NCBI GenBank assembly: GCA_013397845.1
Contig: VZTG01000394.1
Span: 30,935 to 94,934 of the forward strand
Length of the DNA: 64,000 nucleotides
Source of the DNA: Melanocharis versteri
Lineage: Eukaryota; Chordata; Aves; Passeriformes; Melanocharitidae
Direction of reading: 5' to 3'
Part shown: piece after piece, positions 13,240 through 26,300 of the stretch
Layout: the number at the start of each line of letters is the position of its first letter
How positions within the stretch are numbered: the first letter of the stretch is position 1
The notes under the pieces: model-generated
The model's database searches: none
What the model saw: the letters and a program-made list of their open reading frames with translations, nothing else
Told to the model about the DNA's origin: nothing
Position numbers and translations under genes: made by a program

Positions 13240-14570
13240 ATGCTAGTTGGATTGAACAGTGAGCCAGGACAAATCTCTTTCCCAGGATGAACAGGCTGAA
13301 TTCTCTCAGCTTTTCTTCATAGGAGAGGTGCTCTGTCCGTCTAATCATCTTCATGGCCCTCCTCTGGACATTCTGTAACATGTCTATGTTCTTCCTGTGC
13401 TGAGGCCCCCAGATCTGGATGCAGCACTCCAGATGAGATCTCACAAGGGCAGAGCAGAGGGGCAAAATCCCCTCCCTCGCCCTGCTGCCCATGCTGCTTG
13501 TGATGCAGCCCTGGATACAACTGGCCTTCAGAGCAGCAAGTGCACATTGCTGGGTCATGTCCAGCCTCTCATGCATCAGCACCTCCAGGTCCTTGGCAGG
13601 GCTTGATCCATTCATATTCGAGGCTGTATTGATCCCAGGGGTTGCCCTGAGCCAGGTGGCCTTGTGCAATTTAATGAGCTTCTCATGGGCCATTTCTCAG
13701 GCTTGTCCAGGTCCAGGTCTCTATGAATGGTGTCCCATCCCTCTGACATGTCAACCACAGCACCTGGCTTCTTGTAGTCTTCAAACTGGCAGAGGGTGCA
13801 CTCATTGCCTCAGTTTGCATCATTGATGAAGACATTAAATAATACTGATCCCAATATGGACCCCCGAGGGAAACCACTTTTCCACGATGTCTGTCAGAAC
13901 ACGAAACCGTCCAGAACATTACCCTCTGGACACAACTGTCCAAGCAATTCATCATCCATTGAACAGTTCACCCATAGAATCCATTTCTCTTCACTTTAGA
14001 CAGAAGGATGTTGTGGGGATCCATGTCCAAGGCTTTGCAGAAGTCCAAACAGATGACATATTTGGCCCTTTGTTGGTTGATGTAGCTGGTCTATCATAGA
14101 AGGCCACTAGGCTGATTAGAGAGGACTTGCGCTTGATGAAGCTGCACTACTGTTCTGAATCACTCCCCTGTCCTCCATGTGCCTTAGCACAGCTTCTAGG
14201 AGGATCCCATTCCATGGTTTTCCCAGGCACAGAGGTGATGCTGACAAGTTTGGTAGCTCCCGGGATCCTCCTTTCGGACCCTTTTCAAACACAGGTAAAA
14301 TATTTTCCCTTTTCCAGTCACCTGGGAGTTTGCCTGGCTGCCACGACTTTTCAAGTGCCACAGACAGTGGCTTAGCAACTATATCAGCAAATTCCCTCAG
14401 GACTCTGGGACACAGCTCATCAAGTCCCATAGACTTATGTATGTTCAGGTGGTCATGAACCTGAACTTCTCTGACAGTGTAAAGGACTTTGGTCTTCCAG
14501 TCTCTGTCTTGAAGCCCATCCACTCGAGAGGTGTGGGAAGAGGATCTGACAGTGAAGACTGAGGCAAAAA
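13240..14570 (-). mobile_element. CR1 LINE fragment with reverse-transcriptase remnants, 3' end missing
   Basis: Minus-strand frames spell decayed CR1 ORF2. Near 14116-14523 the peptide has the DGLQDRDWKTK start, HKSMGLDELCPRVLREFAD, then KSWQPGKLPGDWKRENILP and LLEAVLRHMEDRGVI, all typical of the fingers/palm part of the CR1 reverse transcriptase. At 13238-13693 the frame gives KDLEVLMHERLDMTQQCALA, SALVRSHLECCIQIWGPQH and HLSYEEKLREFSLF, the thumb/C-terminal part. Between them the frame shifts and stops break the gene, so the element is dead. Unusually, it ends at about 13240 inside the C-terminal coding part, without the CR1 3' untranslated region or terminal repeats. No full-length enzyme can come from this copy. 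Confidence 0.9.
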
Positions 14571-15832
14571 AAATTGGAAATAAAATTATAAGATCTGTTG
14601 ATCATTACTATTGTCAGTAATATCAGCAAGCTCTTTTGCTCTAATACAGTCGGTATACTAAGACAACTCCATAGTCCTCAGGTCCATACTTAGAATGCTT
14701 AAAAAAAGCACACCTTAGTGCTTTTTAACCTAAATATTAGGGAAAGAGTAGAGGACAGAACAGAAAACATGCTGCTGTATAAATCAACCTTCACCTTGAC
14801 TCCAGTTGTTGCTCTGGCCTCTCTGCATTTCTGAAGAATATAGCAAAGTTGAAGAAAGTTCAGAGAAAGCAAAGGTATCAAACATATGGGTAGGTTTCTG
14901 ATTGAAAAGTGATTGATCCGTGTAGGACCCTGCAGCTTGGAAAGTTAATATATCTGTGGAAGGAGGGGTGATACACAGACTATAAAGTTATGAATCACAG
15001 GGATATTGGAAATATTTATTAGATCTCTTTTGGATGTCAGAATTGAGGCACATACTTCATAGCGACTTACCCAAAGTTACCAGAAAGTTACCAGTGGAAT
15101 AGGGCACCAAGTCTTTTGAGCCCTAATCCAGGGCAGCTGGAAACTAGGTAACACTTACCCTTCCACTTTTCCCAAAGCTGGCAGAATTGCTTAGATAATG
15201 CTGGTTTAGTTTATAGTACTGCCTTGGTACACTATGATACATAAAAATATTTGCGAAGAGAGTCCTTGACTTGGAGGACATATATTCAAATTAAATCAGG
15301 CTGACTCAAATTCAAAAGGCAAGAGGGATAATGACTTTGTGAGAGTAAAACAAACTGCTGCTTTTTCTATTTTTCTTCACCTGGGACTTCTTTGCCTTCT
15401 CTTCTCAGTTAATAGTAAACTTGGGATTAAAAACCACACCTTTAATTCCTGATATATGTGTCTAGTGTATTAGTGTAAGAGGCAGATAACGTACACAGAT
15501 TTGTAGTTGGAGATATACGAAGAAAGGATTCTTCATTTGTATACAGCATCGTGTTGGGTAGTTTGGCTTTTCATGAAAGATATATAAGGCTTACATGTTT
15601 AAATAATATTTTTCCCTAGGAAGTTCTCAAACATACATAATTTAAACAAATTAATGGTAAAAATATTATAGTTTTGAAAGAAATTTCAATTATAATAAAT
15701 TGACCTTCTGTTTGTTGAAGCCATCTTTTGACCCCTAGAGCAAACCAGTCAGTAGTACTTAAGCCAAGAAGCATTCAAATTCCCAATGACCCTAATGGGA
15801 AATTATGAATATTAACTAGCCTTAAAGAAATT

Positions 15833-16100
15833 GACAGAATCATAGAATGGATATCATAGAATCATGGAGTCATAGAATGGTTTGGGTTTGAAGGGATCTT
15901 GAAGGTCATTTTGTTCCAAATCCCTGTCATGGACAGGGACGCCTTTCACTTGACCAGGTTGCTCAGAGCCCCATCCAGCTTGGCCTTGGTTATGTTGGAA
16001 GTGACCACAGTGGAGTCATCTGGCCCAACTCCCTGCACAAGCAGGATCCTTCTAGAGCACATTGTAGAGGATTATGTCCAGATCGTTCTTGAATATTGTA
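15833..16100 (-). mobile_element. CR1 LINE 3' end fragment
   Basis: The + strand opens with several CATAGAATGG/CATAGAATCATGG units, the reverse complement of the CR1 terminal octamer repeats. GGTTTGGGTTTGAAGGGATCTT and TTGACCAGGTTGCTCAGAGC follow. The part from about 15990 (AGTGACCACAGTGGAGTCATC) is less typical and may be a second, fused fragment. The 88-residue frame here is a by-product. Confidence 0.8.
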
Positions 16101-16657
16101 TATTCATCCTTACACCGCTTGTGGAGGCTATCACAATAATTTTTGAGTGTGTAATTAATATTTAAGTATCCCATGATGTTTGTACAGAGGCAAAATGTCT
16201 CTTTTTGTACTGAACTTTGTACTCACTTTTTCTAGAATTAGTGTGATGTTGGGCTTTTTTTGTTTATTTGTTTGGTTCTGGGGTTTTTATTTATTATTTC
16301 CTGGAGGAAAAAAAATACTGCTGAAAACTCTCATTCACTGCTATCCAGCAACTTTTTCTTATAAATGAAAGAAGTTCCTTTGGAACTCTGTAGAATCTCT
16401 CAGAAACTCTTGCCTCTGTAGAGATGGTCATATAACATTTAATTTAGGTAAAGTAAATATCAAGCAATGACTGTAAAACTGCTGACAGTTCTGAAAGTGA
16501 CCAAATTCTAAGATGCCTTTCAACCTCAACCATTCTGATGAAGTCTGAAATGTTCAGATATGGTGAGCAACTGGCTGTCTCAAAACTTGACATTTTTAAG
16601 TTCTATCAGCCAAGAAGTGTAAGAAGTATCCAAAAGCTGCTGCCATTTCTGAAAAAT

Positions 16658-17540
16658 CACAGAATCACAGAATTGTTAGGGTTGGAAGAGACCTCTGGAG
16701 ATCATCCAGTCCAAACCTTCTACCGAAGCAGGGTCACTTAGAGCAGGTTACACAGGTACACATCCAGGTGGGTCTTGCGTGTCTCCAGAGGGGGAGACTC
16801 CACAACCTCCTTGGGCGGCCTGTTCCAGTGCTCTTCCACTCTCAACGTAAAGAAGTTCTTCCTCATATTGAGGTGAAACTTCTCGTGTCTAAGTTTATGG
16901 CCATTGGCCCTTGTCCTGTCACTGGGCACCACTGAAAAGAGTCTGGCACCGTCTTCTTGACACCCGCCTTTGAGATGTTTATATGTATTGATGAGATTCC
17001 CTCTCAGTTTTCTCTAAACAAAACAGTTCCAGCTCCTGCAGTCTCTCCTCATGAGAGAAATGCTCCAGACCCCACATCATCATTTTTGCCCTCCACTGCC
17101 ACCTCTTCAGTAGCTCCTTGTCTTTCTTGTACTGAGGAGCCCAGAACTGGACACAGCACTCCAGATGTAGCTGCACTAAGGCCGAGTAGAGGGCCAGGAT
17201 CACGTCTCTCGATCTGCTGATCACACTCTTCCTGTTGAATGGCAGCACAGCCTTCAGGTGTATCAGTCACTTCCCCCAGTTTCATGCCATCAGCAAACTT
17301 GCTGAGGGTACATTCAATCCCTTTATCCAGATCATTGATAAACGAGTTGAATTAAGACTGGACCTCGTATTGATCCCTGAGGATCATTGCTGAGTACAGG
17401 CCTCCAACTAGATTGTACTCTGCCGATCACGATCCTCTGAGCTCTGCCATTCACCTGTTCTTGATCTATCTCACTGCCCATTAATCTAACACACATTTCC
17501 TGAGTTTACCTACTAGGATGTTATGTAAGACAGTGTCAAA
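16658..17540 (-). mobile_element. CR1 LINE 3' fragment with ORF2 C-terminus
   Basis: The 3' terminus is seen at AATCACAGAATCACAGAATTG on the + strand. Minus-strand frames at 16738-16932 and 16979-17248 give NGHKLRHEKFHLNMRKNFFT, EEHWNRPPKEVVESPPLETR, ALYSALVQLHLECCVQFWAP and EHFSHEERLQELELF. This is the classic C-terminal end of CR1 ORF2 split by frameshifts. About 880 bp remain, truncated at the 5' side. It is non-functional. Confidence 0.9.
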
Positions 17541-18291
17541 TTACCATGTTTTTAAATGTGCCAATATATTTTTTCCTGTAGAAGTTGTCTTTGTGAGCAT
17601 TTCTCTGTGCAACATAAAGGTGAGGAAAGATACTTGCAGTAACTGAGCTATTTTAGATATTAGGAACCATTTCAGCTATTGAACAAGAACACTATCATTG
17701 TTATCATTGTATTGCGGTGCAAAATTGCCTGAAATGCTTACTAAGGCAATGCATACGTAATTCTTCTTAAAATGATTTTGAAATTTTAGTGTGTAAGCAT
17801 TTACCTTAGGACATCTTGAAATTGTTGTCTGATGGGTCACTGGGGTCCTCTCACAGGGAAGATTTTCCTCAAGCAAAGCTCTTGTTTTGTACTGGATGCC
17901 ACTTCATAACTTAAAAGTTCACTTACTGCCCACTTGATGTTGACAGCACACAATGTTCTGCAGGAATAGCTTTATCTCTGTAAACTCTAAGTGGATTTTG
18001 AATCAGTTTTTATACTGAAGAAACCTTTTTCCTTGCCAGAGAATCTCACTTAGGACTTGACCTTTCTTTAAAAGTATTATTTTTCAGCCTGTCCTGACCT
18101 TTTAGATAAAACCAAAACATAAAAGACGGTACAGTTCCACTTATAAATCATTCAATTTTGCTTTGCTTTGCTTTATAATTAAGATTTATTCTGCTTAGAG
18201 ATTAACTTTATTTATTCTGAGTGAGAAATAAGGGAAAAATAACACTTCTTGTTAAATTTAATGTACAGCTTTGTTCATTGACATTGTATTT

Positions 18292-18720
18292 TTCACAGTG
18301 AATAAGAGGCAAGCACAGGCCAACAGCTCCCTGAAGGCTGGCAAACTCGGGGATCAGAGTTGAGGCCGGCAGTGCAGGGTTTCTCGGCCAGTGCTGGTCC
18401 GCCTGCCCCCAGCCAGTGAGCAGAGCCGGCTTTGGGTGCATCTGGAGGCGGAGCAAACACTGGGCATTGAGCATGTCCCTGGAAAAGAGGACAGGCCAAG
18501 GCCAGGCAGGGACATTAGCCCCATGGCTAGGTAGAGCAGGAATGGGGGAAGAGGGGGACAAGCACTGCTGTGGCATCGCTGGGGCAGGGACTCATGGCTT
18601 CAGCCTTGGGGCCCTGGACCCATAGTCATGGGTGGGGCAAGGCCCTGGGGAGGTTGAGCAGTCCTGTTCAGGCCCATTAGAGCCCTCAGAGTCCTGACAC
18701 TCATTGGAGAGTACTTCAGT
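18292..18720. other. GC-rich island of unknown origin
   Basis: About 430 bp rich in G and C (many GGGG, CCAGG and GGCAGG runs) stand out sharply from the AT-rich intron on both sides. Open frames on both strands (up to 122 residues) overlap one another and show no recognisable domain, which is what high GC content gives by chance. I suspect an old LTR or other transposon piece, but I cannot match it to a family or see target-site duplications. Confidence 0.4.
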
Positions 18721-18925
18721 GGTGTAAGATACACAGAAAAATAGTGTATGTTGGGTATATGGAACTTCAGACCAAAAGTTAGTTAGGTTGTAATGCACTT
18801 ATGGGATATAATGTTGGCCAGAGAATCTTGTTATAGGCAAAGGGAACACAGCTTACTGTTATTCTAATTAATGTTTTAATGGTCTGATAGTCAGTCTAAA
18901 TTATCTAATATAGAAAAGCATCAAT

Positions 18926-18945
18926 AATAATAATAATAATACACT
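18926..18945. repeat. (AAT)n microsatellite, short
   Basis: About six AAT units in intronic sequence. Confidence 0.85.
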
Positions 18946-20885
18946 TACAAAAGGTAAGAACTGCCTTTCTACTCTCCCCTGTATTTCTTTTGTCTTACTT
19001 TCACCCTTTTCTCTGTGCCCCTGGGTGGGGATTACAACAAATTGAGAGCATCCAAGGATCTGTGAGGAGGAGTTTGATACTCCTGGACATGAAGAAGTGA
19101 GCTTCCTCTTCAGTCCTGGAGTTCAATTATTCATTTTTGTACATTTTCTCAACAGAGTCTGCTTCTTTCTCATTGTTACTTACTAAAATCTGAAAGTTGC
19201 GCATTAGCCTCCCTCAGCCTCACTAAGTAGGTTTCTTGTTATGCAAGGCCTATGTAACTTTATCAGATCATTATTGTCTGCAGTATTATCAGAGCACAAC
19301 ATTCCTTGAATGATGGCAGGTCAAGAAATACTCACTTGACACCTATGAATTATCAAAAGTAGCGAAAACAAACCCAGGCCAAGGCAAGCCTTCATGGTGT
19401 CAACATAAATTCTGTGGCCTTGTATTACTAATGGCAAAATTGTACTTACTAGGCTGCAGTCTCTGTTAATTTTGTGTGACCTAGGTAAGGTAAACAATGA
19501 AAAAGATATGCTTGAGTATTAAGATTTGTATTCAAGATACCTTTTCTGCAATCTTGTCTCTACCATTTGCCAAGTAAATGAAAAAACTTTCTAGGAATTT
19601 TACGTCCTTCCTAACCTGTTTAAAAATGTATAATAATTTTAAAAAATATACTAAATATATTAGCTATTCAAATCATCTGTCCTGTAGTGAAGATTACTAT
19701 ATTGGATAATATGTAATCTTAAATTATTTTAGCAATCTTTAGTAATAAGTTTAAGTAAAATAGTTTCTTGATGTCTAATACCAGATTTAGAATAGAAAAT
19801 TTGGGCATTTGGCCTGCTTAGGGCAAATATTAGTCAGACATTTAAGAGCAATGGTACAAAGATTTTTACTATTAAGAATAAGTGAAAGATATTTTTACTG
19901 GGTTTAAGATTCATTATTTTCCCACCTGAACTTCACTGAAAATATTAAAAAAAAGGAGTGTCAAAGTCATATCAATATATAGTTCGATCTTAGGAAGTGT
20001 TGTTCTATCTGAAGCTGTATATTTGATTTATAAATGCTACTTTGCTTGCTTATAACATTGACCAGATATTAGGCAACTAATATTAATATTAAAAGGAAAG
20101 TGAGAATTTAATTTTGGTGAAAAGAAATGAGAGCACTACAATATGATGGCCATGGTGACACAAGAAACAGAATTAGAAGTCAGAACCTTTAAATTTTAAG
20201 TTTACCTTTTTGTTAAATGGGTGCTATATACATTTTAATGTACATAGTCTGTATGGTAATTATTCTTTCAGATTTGCTTATTTGATGTTATCCTATCCTT
20301 AAAAAAGGAAAATAACATTCTTGCACTATTATTTACAAAACCAGATTAGAAAGAAAATAAATATGTAAGACAGTATTCACAAGGCTTTTTACTTGACAAA
20401 TAGAATAAAGGTGCTCTTTTTAAGGCCAATAGATGTGATTACTTTCCATTCCCAGTATTATATTGTTCATTTCATAGAGTCCCATAATATTGTTGAGAGG
20501 CTTGAAGAATTTTTAAGTTGTATTGTTTGGGGTTTTTTTCTATGATTGTTTGATTACACAGATCTATGTTACATTGATGCATATCATTTGAAAAGAAAGC
20601 AAAGTATGACTATATGAGAATAATTATTTTGTATTTCAAATCACTGCTTTCTCTTTACTAACATTCATTTGTGTTAAGTTTTGTTGGTTTTTTTTCTTTT
20701 TCTTAAAAGTAACAGGCCTCTCAAAAAGTACTTTCTCACTTTAAGTAAACCAGTTGAAAGAACATTATCCATATGTGGGCCTATGTTGGTCATTTTCATA
20801 TTTTTTTCTATTAAACAAACATATATTGCTGCAAGAAAGTCTATTATTTGGACAGATATATATGTAAAGAAAAAAAATTTAAAAA

Positions 20886-20962
20886 GTAGCTCTGTCTATG
20901 TCCTGATTTTAGTAGAAAGAACAAAAAGGTAGCTCTGTCTATGTCCTGATTTTAGTAGAAAG
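20886..20962. repeat. Two-copy tandem duplication, 43-bp period
   Basis: A 34-base block beginning GTAGCTCTGTCTATGTCCTG is present at 20886-20919 and again, identical, at 20929-20962. The identity suggests a recent local duplication or an assembly slip. Confidence 0.9.
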
Positions 20963-21561
20963 GAAATAAATCACGTTAGAGATATTTGGCATTTTTTCTG
21001 AATTTTCAGATTTCCAAATGTAATCGGTTTGATAAAATTAAGATGCACAAATTTACCATATTTTCAGTATCTACTTAAAAAATGTAAAGTGATCTTAAGT
21101 TCACTGAGACAGGCATATGGAAGATCACAGAGACATGCATTTGTGTATACTGAAGTATGACGTATCTCTTGCACTACTGAAAATTTCTGGTTGATGCTTA
21201 ATTATCACTTTCAGGCTGTCATATGTCTTACTGTAGCAATTGATTTGTATTTACATAAAAAAATAGAGAAAAAGAGAAGAAAGATAACAATAAAGAGGTT
21301 GAAAAAAGAGAGCAGAAAAAAGGCAAGTTAAAAAAAAAATTGTAAGAATGAAGTAATGCAAAAAGATAAATTCTGGTACAAAAAGGAAATAAAAATGAAA
21401 TTCTGAGTCAACTCTCACAAATGTGGACAACATGAAAACAAAAGGAACCAAAATGACTTTTTTAAACTTCTGGCTAGACAGCTTGTGGAGTTTTTGCTAT
21501 TTGTATAAGTCCAGGGAACTAACGTCTAGCAATTTGTTTTGAACCCTATTTTTTCAGTCAT

Positions 21562-21615
21562 GTATTTCTTTACAACCACAGTTTTATTGTATTTCTTTGA
21601 AACCACAGTTTTATT
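21562..21615. repeat. Two-copy tandem duplication, 27-bp unit
   Basis: The unit GTATTTCTTT..ACCACAGTTTTATT at 21562-21588 is followed directly by a second copy at 21589-21615 with two adjacent mismatches. It is a small, older head-to-tail duplication. Confidence 0.85.
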
Positions 21616-22689
21616 TCTTTTCTGAATAGCTGGGAGCTGAAAATAGATTTTGTCAGAAGAATGTTTTATGGCAGCCATTAATACTGATTTTATGTTCTAA
21701 AATGTGTGTTTATGCATGTGTTTCCTTTCTTTTCTATTACGATTTGATCCTAAGAACAGATAAAGATACTAGAAATCTATGAAGAATAAAAAGCGATTTT
21801 TAAAAATAATATGTCTGGAGTGACATATGTTAGAAGAGTCAAAGGAGCTGCTATATCTACACAAACTTGAAAACTCCTTTAACAGATCCAGAATATATTC
21901 TTCTAATTAGGTTTCTAACTTTATTGGATTTTTTTTGCAAGCATCAGGTATTTAATGGCAGAGAACATCAAAGAGAACAGTTAATTAAGATAGGGGGAAA
22001 AAAAGCATCTTTTTAATAGGATGCATGGGTCACTCCAAAATTAGCTAAGTATGGGAAGGTTTTAAGTAAGGAAGCTAAATAAGCCTTGACTAAAAGTCCC
22101 TGAACATCTGAAAGAAGAATGAAGATGGAATATAGTTACTACTTTTTTAAAAATTTCTAGTTATAATTGTAACTCACTCTTTTTCTCTTTAATGAGGTAT
22201 GAATTTATTTTTTTGCTTAAGACTGTCTACATTTCTTTCTCAATTACCCTCTGCAAAATGATAGACTGGCTTCTTGCTAATAAGATACACAGGAAAAGTC
22301 CCAGGCTGACCTCATGTCAGTCACCTCATTAACACATTCCTGTGGTCTGAGTCCCATTTAGGGTCATCTGCATTAAGGTCCTTCAGCCTTGTTTGGGAAG
22401 TCTGTGGCTGGATCATATGTGTCATGAGAACTAATAAAGTCCTGTACCTTTATTCATCCTGAATAAATAAGATAGTGAATATTCCTGTTTGCTTTCACAT
22501 TTTGAATTTAACATGGTTTGAGGAAATTATCAGCAAAACTAATTCTAATTAATTAGAATAGCTGTTGGACGGTAGCCTTAGATCCCATTTGGTCTTATGA
22601 ACAATTTGCATGTTTTTATCTGTTCTTCCACCACTGAAGTTAAAAAAAATAAATTTAGAAAATAGTCATAAATGGGCCAGACTTTCTAC

Positions 22690-23370
22690 CTAGAATCGAC
22701 TAAGAAGTGGAGCACTACAAGTGTCTGTTCTGGTACAAGTTCTCTTCAATGTGTTTATCAATGAGCTTCAATCAGTGGCAGAGAGCAGTCTCATCGGTTT
22801 TGCAGATGACACCAAAATGTCAGTCATTACAGTCAAGGACCAACAGTCGCCATCGCCGAGGACAGGGTTGCCATAGGGACACAGTCAGGCTAGAGGAATG
22901 AGCCAACAGGAATCTTATGAAACTCAACAGAGGTCGGTGTAAAGTCCTGTAGCTGGATAGAAGAACCTCTGGCAACAGGACTGTCTGATAGCAAACAGCT
23001 CTGCTGAATAGACCCTGTGTGTTGTGGCAGACAGCAAGCTGAGCATGACAGCAGTGTGCCCTGGAAAGGAAGAAGGCCAACGGCATCCTGAGTTACATTA
23101 ATAAGAATATGGCCTGTAGATTTAAAGGGAAGGACTTTTGTCCTTGTCTCAACACTTCTGTGACCACAGCTGCAACAGTGCCTCAAGATTTGGCCTTCAT
23201 GACAGGGAAGGTGAGTTTTTCACTGAAGCAAGTTTGGTGGAGGGTCACCAAGATGGTTGGGGGGCGGAGCACTTAACATGTGAGGGAAGGCTGAGCAAGC
23301 TGAGCTCTTTCAACCTGGAGAAGAGGGGACAACTTGCAGGAAAACTTTCCCAAGTCAGAGTCCTCTAAAA
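22690..23370 (+). mobile_element. CR1-type LINE fragment with reverse-transcriptase FADD motif
   Basis: Unlike the CR1 cluster at 13-17.5 kb, this one is in + orientation. Around 22715-22810 the frame reads VLFNVFINEL and, after a variable loop, IGFADDTKM. The FADD at 22799-22810 is the catalytic A/S-D-D motif of non-LTR reverse transcriptases. Further on, QCALERKKANGILSYINKN and a HLTCEGRLSKLSSFNLEKRG stretch match the C-terminal part of CR1 ORF2. Several stops and frameshifts lie in between, so it is a dead copy. It stops before the usual 3' untranslated region, at about 23370. Confidence 0.85.
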
Positions 23371-26300
23371 GGAAAAATAAAAAGATCCTTTTCAACAAGC
23401 ATTTTCACTCTGTTGGACACCATTTTCTGCCTTATTTTTATTTCTGGTGAATGCTTCTCAGAGTGGGCAAAGGTATTTATTATCTTCCTAGATTATTCCC
23501 TCAGAAATTACTCATAAAAAGTTATTCCATTAGATTAATTTTTAACTGAACTTCCACTATGAGTTTATCTGGGGTAAATTTCCTTTGGTATCATGTTTAC
23601 AACAGGAACCCTGTGTATACTTGTAGCATATTGCATATGCAAAGTGTGTGCATCTAGCACAGATTCATAATCTATTTTTGGAGCTTTGTTTCAGGCAAAT
23701 GTCAAAGGCTCTTGCCTCTTTTCTTTACTAAAAATGATCCTGGAATCAAGAACAACTTCCACTCCTATATAAATAGAAAGACTTATGGGTCTCCCATATG
23801 TTTGCATTATCCTAAGTTTTAACAGTTGCAACACTTTTGGGTGGTGTCTTGTTAAGACTAGTTTTCTGAACTGAATTTCTCTGTGGATCATCAGCTTGAT
23901 CTTTTTTCACTTCTACATAGCTACAAGTTTTTATGTGTACATTCTGCTTCAAATCTTTCCTTGTGTAAGCAGGCTAATTTGGCACACAAAAGGTCCTCAG
24001 TTTTACAGATTTTCGCCTGTTCTCCTTCCACAGAGACTTGCTTAGAGAAATGCTGGTCCGGTCTAGTAGGTCTCAGACTGTTTTAGTGTGGGTTGGTCAG
24101 GTTCTCTTTCTTTGGGAACCTGTGCCCTGAACAACAATTACACTCTCTTAACCCCATGTCCTTACTGCTTCCTCATACGATTCAGCCTGGCAGTTCCTCG
24201 AGTGCTGCGTCTTCTCAGTGGCTGATTGTGAATTCAGAGTGATGCTCTGCCTCTGAGTTGACTTCAGTTGACTGCAAAATTTTGGTTTAAACTTTTCCCA
24301 AAAGAGATTAGTCTACTTTTCTTCCTTCTTGTGCCATTTATCATTGAAAGTTTTACTTTCCTTTCTTCCATTAAAAAAAAAAAACCAACAGAATATTAAA
24401 GTAAAATAATATAAGAGTATTTCATTATCACATAGAAAAATACAGTTTTTAAAATAGTCTCTTTGACAAACAGAGATGTCAGATATGATTGCAGAAGACT
24501 GAAGTGGAGAGTATGTTAAAATGCCCATGCAGCAGAGGTGTTTCAATTGGTCTAAGACTGTTCTCATAAAATAAAGACATCAAAATTGATACTTTTGCAG
24601 ATTACAAATGATATTTATGGAAACATTGATGGATCGATTCAATGTGGTAGCTGATGCTTACAAGATTGTTTATACATAACATTAATTTTCTCTCAAAATC
24701 CTCCATGTTGTTTAACTTTACTGATCTGCATGAGTTCTTCAGTGTAAATGGATGTGGAAGCCTAACAAGTTAGGTGTTCTGTTTGAAAATTGCCTCTGTA
24801 TCAAAGCAGTACTTTTCAATGTGTAAGCTTTGTAGCTTTAAGTAAGTTTAACCTTTTTTTCTTTTTTCTTTTGAGATAAACTTTCTTTTAATTTGTTCTC
24901 ATTTAAAGTGCTGTGCCTATTGAAATTAATAGGATAGCCTATGCCATTTGATGGAGCTCTTGAATACAGTTTTGCTTTGACCTTGATATTGGAAGCAGGT
25001 GAATGCCTGTTCTTGTACATTTGCATGCCTGATAAAGATATGTTCACATAGATTTTGTTTTAATAGCAGTGGTTATGTAACATACATTAAGTTTTCTTTG
25101 TTTTAAACAACATTTTTGTGTTCCAAAATATCTCTTGGTCATGCATTTGTATTTTCTGTGTTTTAAACTTGATACCAATCTGTCAAAATTTATTGTATAC
25201 TGAATTGTAAGTAGTCTAGGCTTTTGATACTATGCATTGTAGTGACAATTTTCTTCTTTTACTATGAAATAAAGAATAAAACATGTCTAGATCTATTTTA
25301 GTTACTTATACCGCTGCCATCATAGGACAGTAAGTAGTTTTTGGTTTGGTCTCTGACACATAAACCTGAAGTCTTACATGGTGCTTCTAAGGTTTTTTAG
25401 TTTTGCAGGGGAAACCACCACTATGATTTAGAAGTGCTGTACTACACAACAGATGTTAAGATTAAATGTCAGATAGTAAGAATAATATGCACCCACATCA
25501 CCTTTATTTGTTATCTTTATAAAGCTAACATATCCTGTTATCTTAGTATTTTTAATAGTATGGTAAAATAAAGCATTTTTAGCCTAAAATTTCTGCAGTA
25601 AACAAGAGACACTATTAGCAAGACTGAGTATTTTTGATATGAGGATCTCTTCCATTATTTTATACAGAACATTTGAGAATTCTGTCAAGAGATCTGATAT
25701 ACTTTGTGCCTTAAAATACTATAAAATGCGTAGTTCTTCTGGGAGTCTTATTTCCATTTTCTAGTGAGCAGGTTTTTCTAAAAGTGTGACAACTCTTGTT
25801 GCTTTCCATCCTGACATCACCCAGTACATTTAAAAGACGAGTCTCAAAGTATGAGAGGAGAGCTCAGAACCAAAAAGAGAAGTGTGGATATTATTGTTTG
25901 AATGACTGTCCAAGGGTCCCTAATCATTACGATGGAATAAAAAAGCCATGTTTTAAAGATACTAGTAAAATGTAGTACAGTTCATGCTACATCAGTTTTG
26001 TTTATGTTATTTTTTTATGGTGAATTTTGTTATGCATTGCCCAGTCATTTATTCGTTCCAGTCAAGATGGAGTTTCTACTGTGTTAAGATGTTCTAAATG
26101 CTCACAGGTGAGAGACTTGGCTTCCAAATATTTGCAGCCAAATGTGGGGGATGGGGAAGGATGAAAATGTTAATAAAATATTGAAAAATTGGCTGTATGT
26201 TTTAAATACTAGAGAACCTAAAAGTGCTAACAATGTTTTCACAAGCAGGGCATGGACAATTTTTTAGCTTATCAAACATTTTGTGTGTGAGGGTTTTTAG

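Noticed and set aside
18208..18798. Several overlapping frames on both strands in the GC-rich island
   Set aside because: GC-rich DNA has few stops. The frames conflict with one another and have no recognisable domains.
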